A stretch of 31,319 nucleotides of DNA from a virus, in IMG/VR virus record IMGVR_UViG_3300031671_000005, positions 1 to 31,319 of that record; one strand, 5' to 3'. Under the pieces are notes generated by a model. That model searched no databases, was not told where the DNA came from, and saw only the letters and a list, made by a program, of their open reading frames with translations. Positions 1 to 6,647 of the stretch are shown in pieces (positions within the stretch are counted from its first letter, which is position 1; the number at the start of each line of letters is the position of its first letter). Both the position numbers and the translations under genes were made by a program.

Positions 1-35
1 CACGGTCCCGGCGTGAATCCCTGCTTGTTTGGCAT
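1..35 (-). CDS. N-terminus of a small hypothetical protein, cut by window edge
   Basis: Only the first 11 codons are present (MPNKQGFTPGP). The ATG overlaps the stop codon of the upstream leftward gene as TGATG. A purine-rich GGGGG stretch at 41-45 lies 5 nt before it and serves as ribosome binding site. The TPGP motif near the N-terminus recalls a common class of small phage hypothetical proteins starting with a TPGPW motif, but the next residue is outside the window. Function unknown. It is probably the second gene of the leftward operon driven by the promoter at 329-357. Confidence 0.45.
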   Translation of the reverse strand, partial: MPNKQGFTPGP

Positions 36-292
36 CATATCCCCCTTGCGTAAATTACGATGTGCGGCTGGTCGCCGCCGCTTGGCCACTCAAACGCCAT
101 GAAAACCACGTTTCCGCGCGGCCTTTGCAGCGCGTACTCGGCGACAATCCGCTTCCAGCGGAGATGATTCGCGTAATGCGGCTTGCCTTCCGCCTCGTAT
201 TGCGCGGGAGTTTTGCGCCAGAGCACGTTGTAGGTAACTCCGTTTCCGGCCGTGACTCGTTCCTGAATTGCCACCACGGTTGCCGTGTCCAT
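35..292 (-). CDS. Small hypothetical protein, leftward early-type gene
   Basis: This 85-residue protein has no family that I recognise. An upstream in-frame start at 322 is possible, but the start at 292 is preferred because GGAGGG lies 7 nt before this ATG on the minus strand. The protein is mixed and soluble-looking with no membrane segment; the N-terminus (MDTATVVAIQERV) looks like a beta strand followed by a conserved-style domain with WRK and FEWPSGG motifs. The gene is first behind a strong-looking promoter containing an operator palindrome, and its stop overlaps the start of the next leftward gene. This is the arrangement of a phage early or regulatory operon diverging from the late genes. 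Role unknown. Confidence 0.6.
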   Translation of the reverse strand: MDTATVVAIQERVTAGNGVTYNVLWRKTPAQYEAEGKPHYANHLRWKRIVAEYALQRPRGNVVFMAFEWPSGGDQPHIVIYARGI

Positions 293-328
293 TTTCGTTC
301 CCTCCGTTGGTTTGCTGCTCACGGACCC

Positions 329-357
329 AATATAACCTAGCTCGTTAGGTATGTCAA
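329..357 (-). promoter_or_regulatory. Leftward sigma70-type promoter with operator in spacer
   Basis: On the minus strand TTGACA (352-357) and TATATT (329-334) are separated by exactly 17 nt, close to sigma70 consensus. The spacer holds the 16-bp palindrome at 335-350. The promoter reads into the genes at 292 and 35. A repressor on the palindrome would block polymerase directly. The boxes are seen; activity is inferred. Confidence 0.7.
335..350. promoter_or_regulatory. Operator-like palindrome, copy 1
   Basis: ACCTA-N6-TAGGT, a perfect 5+5 inverted repeat filling the promoter spacer. The same pattern recurs at 1275-1290 (perfect) and 31194-31209 (one arm with one mismatch), each directly next to TTGAC. 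It is likely the binding site of a dimeric phage or host repressor that is not encoded in the window. Confidence 0.6.
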
Positions 358-532
358 GGGAAAAGTTTCGATCCGCGAGCGTGTGTCCTATCAGTCAACA
401 GTCCGCTCGGTTCGCTGGGAAGCTCACAACGTGCACAAGATTAACGATTTAGCGGTCCGTAGCGTGCTCACTTTGCAATCCAGTTGCCCTCGCGCTTGCT
501 TTTTTCCGCGATCATAGTAATGTGTTCCGCAA

Positions 533-1048
533 ATGGCAACAGTCGCAAAACGGGTTTCACGGGCAAAACGCACGGCTCCAACGACTGCATTCACGTCGGA
601 AACGGCTAGGCGAGCGCAACGGCGCTCCGCCGAGTCAAAGCGCCGCAACCACTTCACGAAACTTATCGCGGATCAGACTGACTTCTTCGCCGCAGTGTTC
701 CACGACGTAACAATCCGCGCGGAATTGCTGACCGCTGTGACACTTGCCGCCCGCGAAGGCAACCCAGCACCCTTACTCTCTTTCTTCCGAGACGCCGCCG
801 ATAGGGTGCAGGGGAAGGCGCCACAGACAATCAATATAGTGCGTTCGTCCGCACCGGCGCGTCCGGTTTACGAGATCGAAGTTGATCTGCGGGGAATGTT
901 GGAACGGACCCAGCAACTCGCCGCGGGCCGCGAGCATCCGGCGCTTACGCCCGGCACGAGAGTTATCGACGTTCACGAGGTTAACGATGTGCGCGACGTT
1001 ATGGCCGTGGAACCGGCACCACAACCGGCACTAGCGGACCATGCGTAG
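533..1048 (+). CDS. Putative terminase small subunit-like protein
   Basis: This 171-residue protein has a very basic N-terminus (about residues 1-45, rich in K, R and T) and a helical middle. Residues about 70-105 read REGNPAPLLSFFRDAADRVQGK followed by QTINI in sequence order; a 'small-residue G/N, helix, DR-x-GK-x-Q' pattern like this is seen in many small phage packaging or terminase-associated proteins of the DUF5681/small-terminase type. Its place upstream of the large terminase fits DNA recognition for packaging. The C-terminal 60 residues are probably disordered and acidic. No strong Shine-Dalgarno is visible before the ATG. Alternative: a generic DNA-binding accessory protein. The family link rests on pattern memory only. 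Confidence 0.45.
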   Translation: MATVAKRVSRAKRTAPTTAFTSETARRAQRRSAESKRRNHFTKLIADQTDFFAAVFHDVTIRAELLTAVTLAAREGNPAPLLSFFRDAADRVQGKAPQTINIVRSSAPARPVYEIEVDLRGMLERTQQLAAGREHPALTPGTRVIDVHEVNDVRDVMAVEPAPQPALADHA

Positions 1049-1080
1049 CCTAAGCGTCGTGTTACCAACACTATACAGAC

Positions 1081-1105
1081 GTGTACACCAGATTGATAAT
1101 CTGGT
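1081..1105. repeat. Perfect inverted repeat next to an 8-bp palindrome
   Basis: In the 257-nt gap between the genes ending at 1048 and starting at 1306, positions 1087-1105 form a perfect hairpin with an 8-bp stem (ACCAGATT / AATCTGGT) and a 3-nt loop. It is immediately preceded by the palindrome GTGTACAC at 1081-1088, which overlaps it by two bases. There is no T-run afterwards, so it is not a canonical terminator. A protein-binding site or RNA hairpin is more likely. Confidence 0.5.
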
Positions 1106-1274
1106 ATCGGTGTTGATGCGCACGCTACACGCCGCGACTAACTCGCAGGTATGGCATCGCTCGTGCTCAGTGGTTGCAGTCTCAAGCACGCCGAGTACCA
1201 GTCTGGCGAAAAAATGTGAATTCGCGGACCGGACCCCCGCGATGCCACACGCCAATTTTTTTGTAAAATCCTTG

Positions 1275-1290
1275 ACCTATCAGGTTAGGT
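1275..1290. promoter_or_regulatory. Operator-like palindrome, copy 2
   Basis: ACCTA-N6-TAGGT, the same arms as at 335-350, here overlapping TTGACC (1272-1277) and ending 5 nt before the AGGAGG ribosome binding site (1295-1300) of the gene at 1306. No good -10 box follows at 16-17 nt. The real promoter may lie upstream (a weak TAAAAT at 1264-1269 without a clear -35), in which case the operator would sit at the transcription start. Confidence 0.5.
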
Positions 1291-1305
1291 TTTCAGGAGG
1301 AATTT

Positions 1306-1575
1306 ATGGATGCGGCTGATCGGGCTGAAGAGAACTCGGTAACGGTTTCCGAGCACGGCGAGATACAGGTGAACGCGCCGATTTGCCCGCACTGCGGGGC
1401 CGATCCGCTTTCGTTCAAGGTTTCGCAGGCGAAGGAAGGGCTGACGGACGGTTCGATTCTGGTTTACACGGTTTTTGCGTGCGGCGATTGCCGGAAGGCG
1501 ATTTCGGTTTCTGCGCGCGCGATTCCTCCGCAGGTGAGCCGGGCGATTGCGCGGCCGAAACTGGTGACGATGTGA
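1306..1575 (+). CDS. Small zinc-ribbon protein
   Basis: This 89-residue protein has a strong AGGAGG ribosome binding site at 1295-1300, 5 nt before ATG. Two CxxC knuckles are visible, CPHC near residue 27 and CGDC near residue 59, separated by a beta-rich stretch, which is a classic zinc ribbon. The C-terminus is basic. Phages often encode such proteins next to terminase genes, where they may bind nucleic acid or a protein partner; the partner here is unknown. The gene follows operator copy 2 directly, so it is probably the first gene of the rightward transcript. Its stop overlaps a GTG start of the next gene. Confidence 0.7.
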   Translation: MDAADRAEENSVTVSEHGEIQVNAPICPHCGADPLSFKVSQAKEGLTDGSILVYTVFACGDCRKAISVSARAIPPQVSRAIARPKLVTM

Positions 1576-1829
1576 GCGCCAGGGACCCGTCCAGGGGGTG
1601 GCGCTTCGTGCCTTACGGTGACCGCTGTGGGCACGTCATCCCGAAGAAGGAATCCGATCTTCATTCGCTGAGTACGCAGTGCGAATGCTTTCCGCAGCCA
1701 ACGTGGACGATGAACATGCATTGCCTTGTGATACACCAGCGTTTGCGGAAGGCACCCCAACAACGGCGTCCCATCCAATGGATCAAAGCATGGGCGGAAG
1801 AGAGGCACCTATGGCCGAAGGCTCTATGA
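1572..1829 (+). CDS. Small Cys/His-motif phage protein of unknown function
   Basis: This 85-residue reading frame starts at GTG, overlapping the upstream TGA (ATGTGA). The same frame is open further upstream inside the previous gene, but that part is a shadow. Residues 21-55 show H-V-I-P, then H31, C37-E-C39-x-P and V-x-H55. This spacing (HVIP..H..S..C.C.P...VxH) recurs in many small phage proteins and suggests a metal-binding fold. The C-terminal part is basic and Trp-rich. Its stop codon overlaps the next ATG (ATGA), indicating translational coupling. No enzymatic role can be assigned. Confidence 0.55.
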   Translation: MSARDPSRGWRFVPYGDRCGHVIPKKESDLHSLSTQCECFPQPTWTMNMHCLVIHQRLRKAPQQRRPIQWIKAWAEERHLWPKAL

Positions 1830-1987
1830 CGGATGTGTGTAGGGACCCAAGCATGAGTCACCCTCCGCTGTTCTATGACGGTAGACCACCGGAGAAAATG
1901 CCGAACTTTGTGACGAACAGGGAGTATGGCCGCAAACTTGCCCAGCGGCTCGACAATTACGGGAAGCCCGGCAAGACCGAGATATGA
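1826..1987 (+). CDS. Very small hypothetical protein
   Basis: This 53-residue polypeptide starts at an ATG that overlaps the upstream stop (ATGA) and itself ends in ATGA with the next gene. An internal ATG at about residue 10 has a somewhat better AGGGA ribosome binding site, so the start is uncertain. The C-terminal 25 residues (NREYGRKLAQRLDNYG) look like a basic amphipathic helix. No family recognised. Existence is supported mainly by exact overlap with both neighbours. Confidence 0.4.
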   Translation: MTDVCRDPSMSHPPLFYDGRPPEKMPNFVTNREYGRKLAQRLDNYGKPGKTEI

Positions 1988-2397
1988 TCTTCTATTTATC
2001 CCTATTCGTGTTCGGCGTTGCGGCTGGCTGGCTTGGGCCGCCGCTGCTGCTGCTGGTCCGCTCCACACTTAGCGCCAACCTCGCCAGCCTTTCCAGCGAA
2101 CAGAAGGTCGCGATCATAGAGCTGGTAGCGGAAAAGCTCGGCATCCTAGATGCCTTTAAGAAGGCCACCGACCCGAGCAAATTTCCGGTCACTACGGACC
2201 TCTTGGACTCACTGGTTCAAGCCGTCAACAAAAGCCTCGACAGTGTGGACAGGCACGCGCAGATTGGCGTACTTCTCGCGGCTTTCCTCGAGACGAACGG
2301 ATTCATCCAGGCTGGCGCCTTCGCCAAATGGCTTGAGGTTCGGAAGATGTCGGAATCGCAACCTCCGGGGGAAGATGCAAACTCAAGAGCAAATTGA
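1984..2397 (+). CDS. N-terminally anchored membrane protein, unknown function
   Basis: This 137-residue protein opens with a clear transmembrane helix at residues 2-26 (short N-terminus, then leucine-rich run), followed by a soluble helical domain of about 100 residues with an acidic, Ser-rich tail. The topology fits a single-pass inner-membrane protein with the bulk in one compartment. It is coupled to the gene before (ATGA) and overlaps the terminase start by 23 nt. Small membrane proteins next to terminase may be holin-like or superinfection-related, but a second membrane segment is not evident and the lysis genes are elsewhere. Function left open. Confidence 0.6.
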   Translation: MIFYLSLFVFGVAAGWLGPPLLLLVRSTLSANLASLSSEQKVAIIELVAEKLGILDAFKKATDPSKFPVTTDLLDSLVQAVNKSLDSVDRHAQIGVLLAAFLETNGFIQAGAFAKWLEVRKMSESQPPGEDANSRAN

Positions 2398-4051
2398 GCG
2401 CGAGTCCGAAAAGCTGCGCCGGGAACTCTGCGAAAGCGATCTCTGGTCATTCTGCGGCCAAGCATGGCAGGTCCTCGAACCGTCCCGCCCTTGGCATGGG
2501 ACATGGTATCGGCAGGCTATCGCGGAACATTTACAGGCGGCTTGGCGCGGCGACTTCCGCCGGCTGATTATCACCGTGCCGCCGCAGACCGGGAAATCCT
2601 CTCTCGTCACGAAACTATTTCCGATATGGGCGTGGATCAGCGAACCGAATACGCGCCTTCTTTTCGCGTCCTACAGTTTTGAAGCTCTGGCGGTGCCGAT
2701 GTCGGTTGATCGGCGCCGGGTTATTGAATCGGACTGGTATCAGCAGCGGTGGGGCACGCGGTTTCACCTGAGCGCCGATGACAACCTGAAATGGCGGTTC
2801 TCAAACGACAAGGGCGGCCACATGCTCGTGCTGACCGGCGCGACAGGCCTGGGCGGCGACGTTTTGCTCGTCGATGACCTCCACTCCGCCGAAGAGGCTC
2901 TTTCCGACGCTGATCGAACCAACGCCGTTACGCGGTTTCGCAAGGCGCTTATGTCTCGGCTCACGCCAGGCGGTCGGGATATTGCCATCATTGTCTGCCA
3001 GCGGTTGCATGAGCTTGACGTTGCCGGAACGATGCTGCGCGAGGGCGGCTGGGTTCACCTAAATCTGCCCGCGATTGCCGAACAGCATCATTCCGTCGCG
3101 CTCCCGCTTTCCAATGAGTACAAAGTCCGCAAGCCCGGCGACCTGCTGGATACCGAAACACTGAACAAGAAATACCTCGATTCCCGCATGATCGAACTCG
3201 GAGCAGACGGTTTCTCCGGTCAGTATCAGCAGGAACCCGCGCCCGCTGGCGGCATCATTTTCAAAACAGAATGGTGGAAACGGTACGAAGGCGCTGCGCC
3301 GCACAGCGATGTGATCGTGATTTCCGTTGACGCGGCGTTCAAGGCGAACCGGGATGCCGTTGCCGTCCACGCCTGGGGATTTCAAGGACCGAACGCTTAC
3401 CTGCTCGGCTGGACGACGGAGCCCCGCGGCTACGTCGCCACTAAGGACGTGATTCGCGCTATGGCCCACAAGTACCGGCCGAACGCAATTCTTATTGAGG
3501 AGGCGGCGAATGGAGCAGCCATTGTTGAAGAACTCGGGAAAGAATTTCCGGTTATCCCGATCCCCGTCAAGGATTCAAAAGAGTCTCGCGCACAGGCGTG
3601 CGCTCCGCAGGTACAGGCTGGTTGCGTCTCTGTTCCGGCCGGTTCGCTGGGTGATCGCTTCATCGTGGACTGTGCGAAATTCCCGAAAGGGGCAAATGAC
3701 CACGATGTGGATGCTTTTACTCTCGCCATAAACTGGCGGCGGTCGAACTCTCTGTGGGTGATTGACTACTACCGCGAAAAGGCGGCGGCAATGCCCAAGG
3801 CCGAAACGGAAACGCGCCGAGCGCAAGTCGATCAGTTCGAGACTTACGGCCGTGTTGCCCTTGGCGCGCGCAACCGACGCCCGATTCTGACGTGCGAATG
3901 CGGCGCTTCCCAGTGGACCGTAACGCACTTTTGGGACCACGCCGAGCGCAAATGCAGAACGTGCGGACAGGTAAAGGTGGATGATGCGAAGAAGGATTCA
4001 GGAGTGGCTGCGAAAGCGGAGACTCCGCAAACTTCGGTACGGGTCAACTAA
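2375..4051 (+). CDS. terL: Terminase large subunit (packaging ATPase-nuclease)
   Basis: This 558-residue motor protein translocates DNA into the prohead and cuts concatemers. The start at 2375 is chosen for the GGGGGAAG purine stretch just before it; the longer frame reads through the upstream gene. Residues 69-76 (PPQTGKSS) form Walker A, and 163-168 (VLLVDD) Walker B with the acidic pair. The C-terminal RNase H-like nuclease has D319 (ISVDAAF), E375 (ILIEEAANG) and D444/D446 (DHDVDAF). Length is usual for TerL up to about residue 470. The following 90 residues add a CxC (507, 509) and CxxC (527, 530) pair that looks like a zinc ribbon, an uncommon tail extension. The gene overlaps the next zinc-ribbon gene by 71 nt. 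Confidence 0.93.
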   Translation: MQTQEQIERESEKLRRELCESDLWSFCGQAWQVLEPSRPWHGTWYRQAIAEHLQAAWRGDFRRLIITVPPQTGKSSLVTKLFPIWAWISEPNTRLLFASYSFEALAVPMSVDRRRVIESDWYQQRWGTRFHLSADDNLKWRFSNDKGGHMLVLTGATGLGGDVLLVDDLHSAEEALSDADRTNAVTRFRKALMSRLTPGGRDIAIIVCQRLHELDVAGTMLREGGWVHLNLPAIAEQHHSVALPLSNEYKVRKPGDLLDTETLNKKYLDSRMIELGADGFSGQYQQEPAPAGGIIFKTEWWKRYEGAAPHSDVIVISVDAAFKANRDAVAVHAWGFQGPNAYLLGWTTEPRGYVATKDVIRAMAHKYRPNAILIEEAANGAAIVEELGKEFPVIPIPVKDSKESRAQACAPQVQAGCVSVPAGSLGDRFIVDCAKFPKGANDHDVDAFTLAINWRRSNSLWVIDYYREKAAAMPKAETETRRAQVDQFETYGRVALGARNRRPILTCECGASQWTVTHFWDHAERKCRTCGQVKVDDAKKDSGVAAKAETPQTSVRVN

Positions 4052-4280
4052 TCTCACTTGCCCGAACTGCGGAAACTGGCGGCATCTTGTCGAGCGGAAA
4101 TGGTTGTTCCCGTTCCTGGCTCTACGCCGGTACGAGGGCTGCATTCAGATTGAGTATGACGCCCGGTATCACCCGCTCACCGTGCTCTGCACCTGCCGGG
4201 TGTGCGGCGCGAAGTTCGGGCAGCCGCCGATGGTGAAGCATCAAGACTGGGTGGTTCACCCGCCGCTGAGGGAAACGTGA
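3981..4280 (+). CDS. Zinc-ribbon protein overlapping terminase
   Basis: This 99-residue basic protein has an arginine-rich N-terminus (residues 2-20), then CPNC near 27 and CxCxxC (CTCRVC) near 70. These make one treble-clef or zinc-ribbon type domain with a hydrophobic beta core between the knuckles. It starts 71 nt inside the terminase gene in another frame; ATG at 3981 or the adjacent ATG at 3984 are both possible after AAAGGTGG. Its stop overlaps the GTG of the next gene. It may help the terminase, whose tail carries similar cysteines, but no partner is proven. Confidence 0.6.
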   Translation: MMRRRIQEWLRKRRLRKLRYGSTNLTCPNCGNWRHLVERKWLFPFLALRRYEGCIQIEYDARYHPLTVLCTCRVCGAKFGQPPMVKHQDWVVHPPLRET

Positions 4281-5806
4281 GACTTCGGCTCTATCTGATT
4301 GCCACGGTCGCCGCGCTACTCGCGCCGTCGCTGGCCCTGGCTCAGACCACCTATACCGAGTCGGATGCGACTTCCGATTTGACTGCAACGCAGACCTGCA
4401 ATGCCATCTCGACCAAAAACAATTCTGCCATTGGCCCACTTTCGCTCCCTTCCTCTGGAGCAACCACCGGAACCGCCAGCGTTGGCATATTCAAAAGCAG
4501 CACGCAGAATTTCGAGTTGTATTCCGCTTCTGGCGTTCCCGCATCAACCTCATGGGCTTCGGGCAACTGGACCGTGAATCTCGACGTAACCACGGCGAAC
4601 TCAAACGTCAGTTGGACCGATACCTGCATCCTTCGTGTGAACTCCTCCGGGGTCTCGCAGGCAACCGTTGGGTCTCTGACTGGCCAGTCAGTCTCGATGG
4701 GGACAACTGGTGTTAAGAGTATGACGATCTCAGGTGCCACGCAGACGGCGCTCTCCACCGACCGATTCGTTATCGTAATTAACCTGAAAAACAGTAAGTC
4801 CACCGGCGCAGCGCAGACCGTCGGTCTGGACATGGGCAACGCCACGAACGACACGGTAGCGACTCCACTGGTATCCTCGGTGGCCTACACGCGGACCGAC
4901 AGCGAAACGCTCTCGCAGTCGGATAGCCCCGTTCGGCAGGCCGCCTTCGGTCGCGCCCCGGCTGAGTCGCAAAGCCCTTCAGACTCCACCGGCAGCAGCG
5001 AGGGATTCTCGGTATCCATCGGCGAGTCAATTTCGATGAGCGATTCGCCGGGAAGGTTTATCGGGTATCCTGCCGCGCTCTCCGAGGCGCAATCCGTCAC
5101 TGACTCACCAACGCGGTTGTACGCGGCTCTGCGCGGCCCGTCTGAATCGCAGGCAACCTCCGACTCTGCCGCCCGGCTGGCGACCTACGGAAAGGCCATC
5201 GCGGAATCGCAAGCCCCGACCGATTCTCCTGTGAGCCAATTCGGGCTGATCGCTACCGTTGGCGAAACAATGAGCGTCACCGATTCAACGTCGCGCATCG
5301 GTGGTTATTCGAGACTGCCTGGAGAAACGCAGGTGGTAAGCGATGCCGCAAGCCGGCTCGCGGCTCTCTCGGCTGGTGTGGCCGAGGCTCAATCGGTTAT
5401 CGACACGCCCTCACGGTTGGCTGCGCTACTGCTTCCGCTTACTGAATCGGCGAGTGTCACGGATTCGCTTGGGCGCTCGGCGGGATTCGGACGGGGGCTT
5501 TCCGAAGTCGGCTCCACGTCGGACCTACTTGGCCGCATGGCTGCCCTCATGCGCTCCGAGCCGGAAGCTATGCTCGTGAGTGATGCCCTTGGACGCCTTC
5601 AATCCCTGGGCCGATCGTTCACGGACGCGCAATCGCTCGTCGATACCGCCGTAGGGACATTCACCCACCAGGGGAAAACGTTTCCGCCAAGTCAGGGATT
5701 CCGGGTGGCGCCGGAAAACCGTGGCACGGCTGCTGGACCTGCGCCCAAAGGTACAGTTCTGCCACCAACCAGCAAGGGCACTACGGTGCCGGGGGTGCCG
5801 CATTGA
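4277..5806 (+). CDS. Exported repeat protein with twelve 20-residue repeats
   Basis: This 509-residue protein starts at GTG 4277 (GAGGG 6 nt before; GTGA overlap with upstream stop). Residues 1-22 form a Sec signal peptide (hydrophobic core, Ala-x-Ala-Gln end). Residues about 25-205 form a Ser/Thr/Asn-rich beta sandwich-like domain with the TWTVNLDVTTANSNVSW style of strands seen in phage and soil-bacterial surface proteins. From residue 210 there are 12 repeats of exactly 20 residues plus a partial thirteenth, each with an E-(S/A)-x-S-x-(S/T)-D-S core and a following Arg and hydrophobic patch. The last 45 residues are Pro/Gly-rich. It is probably a fibrous or adhesive virion or exported protein. 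Location between terminase and portal is unusual for such a gene. Confidence 0.75.
   Translation: MRLRLYLIATVAALLAPSLALAQTTYTESDATSDLTATQTCNAISTKNNSAIGPLSLPSSGATTGTASVGIFKSSTQNFELYSASGVPASTSWASGNWTVNLDVTTANSNVSWTDTCILRVNSSGVSQATVGSLTGQSVSMGTTGVKSMTISGATQTALSTDRFVIVINLKNSKSTGAAQTVGLDMGNATNDTVATPLVSSVAYTRTDSETLSQSDSPVRQAAFGRAPAESQSPSDSTGSSEGFSVSIGESISMSDSPGRFIGYPAALSEAQSVTDSPTRLYAALRGPSESQATSDSAARLATYGKAIAESQAPTDSPVSQFGLIATVGETMSVTDSTSRIGGYSRLPGETQVVSDAASRLAALSAGVAEAQSVIDTPSRLAALLLPLTESASVTDSLGRSAGFGRGLSEVGSTSDLLGRMAALMRSEPEAMLVSDALGRLQSLGRSFTDAQSLVDTAVGTFTHQGKTFPPSQGFRVAPENRGTAAGPAPKGTVLPPTSKGTTVPGVPH
4904..5671 (+). repeat. 60-bp-period coding repeats (12.8 copies)
   Basis: Within the gene at 4277, repeat units start every 60 nt from 4904. 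Each encodes 20 residues of the form ESxSxSDSxxRLxxxxrxxx; the E, D-S and Arg positions are best kept. There are no length changes across 12 units. Nucleotide identity between units is low, so the array is old and selected at protein level, not a recent expansion. A beta-solenoid or stacked rod with one turn per unit is a reasonable inference. Confidence 0.8.
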
Positions 5807-6117
5807 ACGCTCCTATCAATAAGTACCCGTATCAGAAGGACAGCTACTACATTGACTTCATAGAGCAACTGAACGCCGGCGAAACAATCACTTCGTTCAC
5901 GGTCACATCGCAACTCGATTTTTGGGGCACGTTCACCGATTCGACGGCAGAGATCATCTCCACGACTCCGGCTCCGTCACTGAGCGGCACCCAAGTCACC
6001 TTTTGGTATCAAGCTGGAAACGCCGGAGAACGGCACGTCGTTTCGGTTGATGTCGTGACTTCCGGAGGCCGACAGCTTGTCGGCGTCGTTGATTTGAATG
6101 TCCTTCAGGAGGAATGA
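5803..6117 (+). CDS. Putative fibre-tail adaptor-like small beta protein
   Basis: This 104-residue protein starts at TTG overlapping the upstream stop (TTGA), with GGGGGT 6-10 nt before. The pattern 'KxxxDSYYIDF-xxLNAGETI-xSFTVTS ... FWYQAGNAGERHVVSVDVVTSGGRQ' is the all-beta small domain common in phages as the fibre-tail adaptor or BACON-like accessory protein (known by pattern, not searched). No signal peptide, unlike both neighbours. It may link the repeat protein upstream or a fibre to the particle. Confidence 0.55.
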   Translation: MNAPINKYPYQKDSYYIDFIEQLNAGETITSFTVTSQLDFWGTFTDSTAEIISTTPAPSLSGTQVTFWYQAGNAGERHVVSVDVVTSGGRQLVGVVDLNVLQEE

Positions 6118-6118
6118 A

Positions 6119-6637
6119 ATGAGAAAAGTTCTGCTTTTTTCCGTGCTGAGTTTCTTCGCCCTAGGGCTGGCGGCGACACCGATCCAGGACCAGATGAGGA
6201 CCGTCGGAACTATCTCGGTCGTTGCGCGCCATCCGAACGGTCAGGTTTTCTATCGGTCCTCGCTTCCCGACCTTGAAACAAACGCCGGGTTGGACTTCCA
6301 AGCCGATGTCATGGGCACGACCGGGACTCAGGTTGCCGCGTGCAATTACCTCGCGCTGACCGACACGGCGATCAGCCCGGCGGCCACGGATACAACACTC
6401 TCCGGCGAGATCACCACGAACGGCCTCGCCAGAATCATAGGCACCTACGCACATACGACCGGCGCTGACACCTACTCCATCGCGCACACATGGACGGCGA
6501 CGGCCGCACAATCCGCACAGGGCGCCGGGATGTTCAACGCTTCGAGCGCGGGAACCATGTGCTTTGAGAACACCTTCACCAGCGTATCGCTCTCGACGAA
6601 TGACACGCTGACGCTGACTTGGACCATAACGTACTAA
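6119..6637 (+). CDS. Signal-peptide-bearing virion-like protein
   Basis: This 172-residue protein has an excellent AGGAGG (6107-6112) 6 nt before ATG 6119. Residues 1-19 are a Sec signal peptide (MRKVLLFSVLSFFALGLAA). The rest is all-beta: 'TNAGLDFQADVMGTTGTQ', 'YLALTDTA', 'DTTLSGEITTNGLAR', 'DTLTLTWTI'. This order (no-domain start, 'dtTLxGEi..gLaR', twin aromatic strand, C-terminal 'DTLtlTWxI') is a phage protein type found near portal and fibre genes in many uncultured phages; exact function unknown, perhaps head or tail fibre. It sits 10 nt before the portal fusion gene. Confidence 0.6.
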   Translation: MRKVLLFSVLSFFALGLAATPIQDQMRTVGTISVVARHPNGQVFYRSSLPDLETNAGLDFQADVMGTTGTQVAACNYLALTDTAISPAATDTTLSGEITTNGLARIIGTYAHTTGADTYSIAHTWTATAAQSAQGAGMFNASSAGTMCFENTFTSVSLSTNDTLTLTWTITY

Positions 6638-6647
6638 GGAGACTCTA

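Noticed and set aside
1087-1105. Rho-independent terminator
   Set aside because: Stem is perfect but AT-moderate and no T-run follows.
4351-4854. 167-residue minus-strand frame opposite the repeat protein
   Set aside because: Antisense of a signal-peptide gene; Val/Glu/Ser-rich shadow without start signals.
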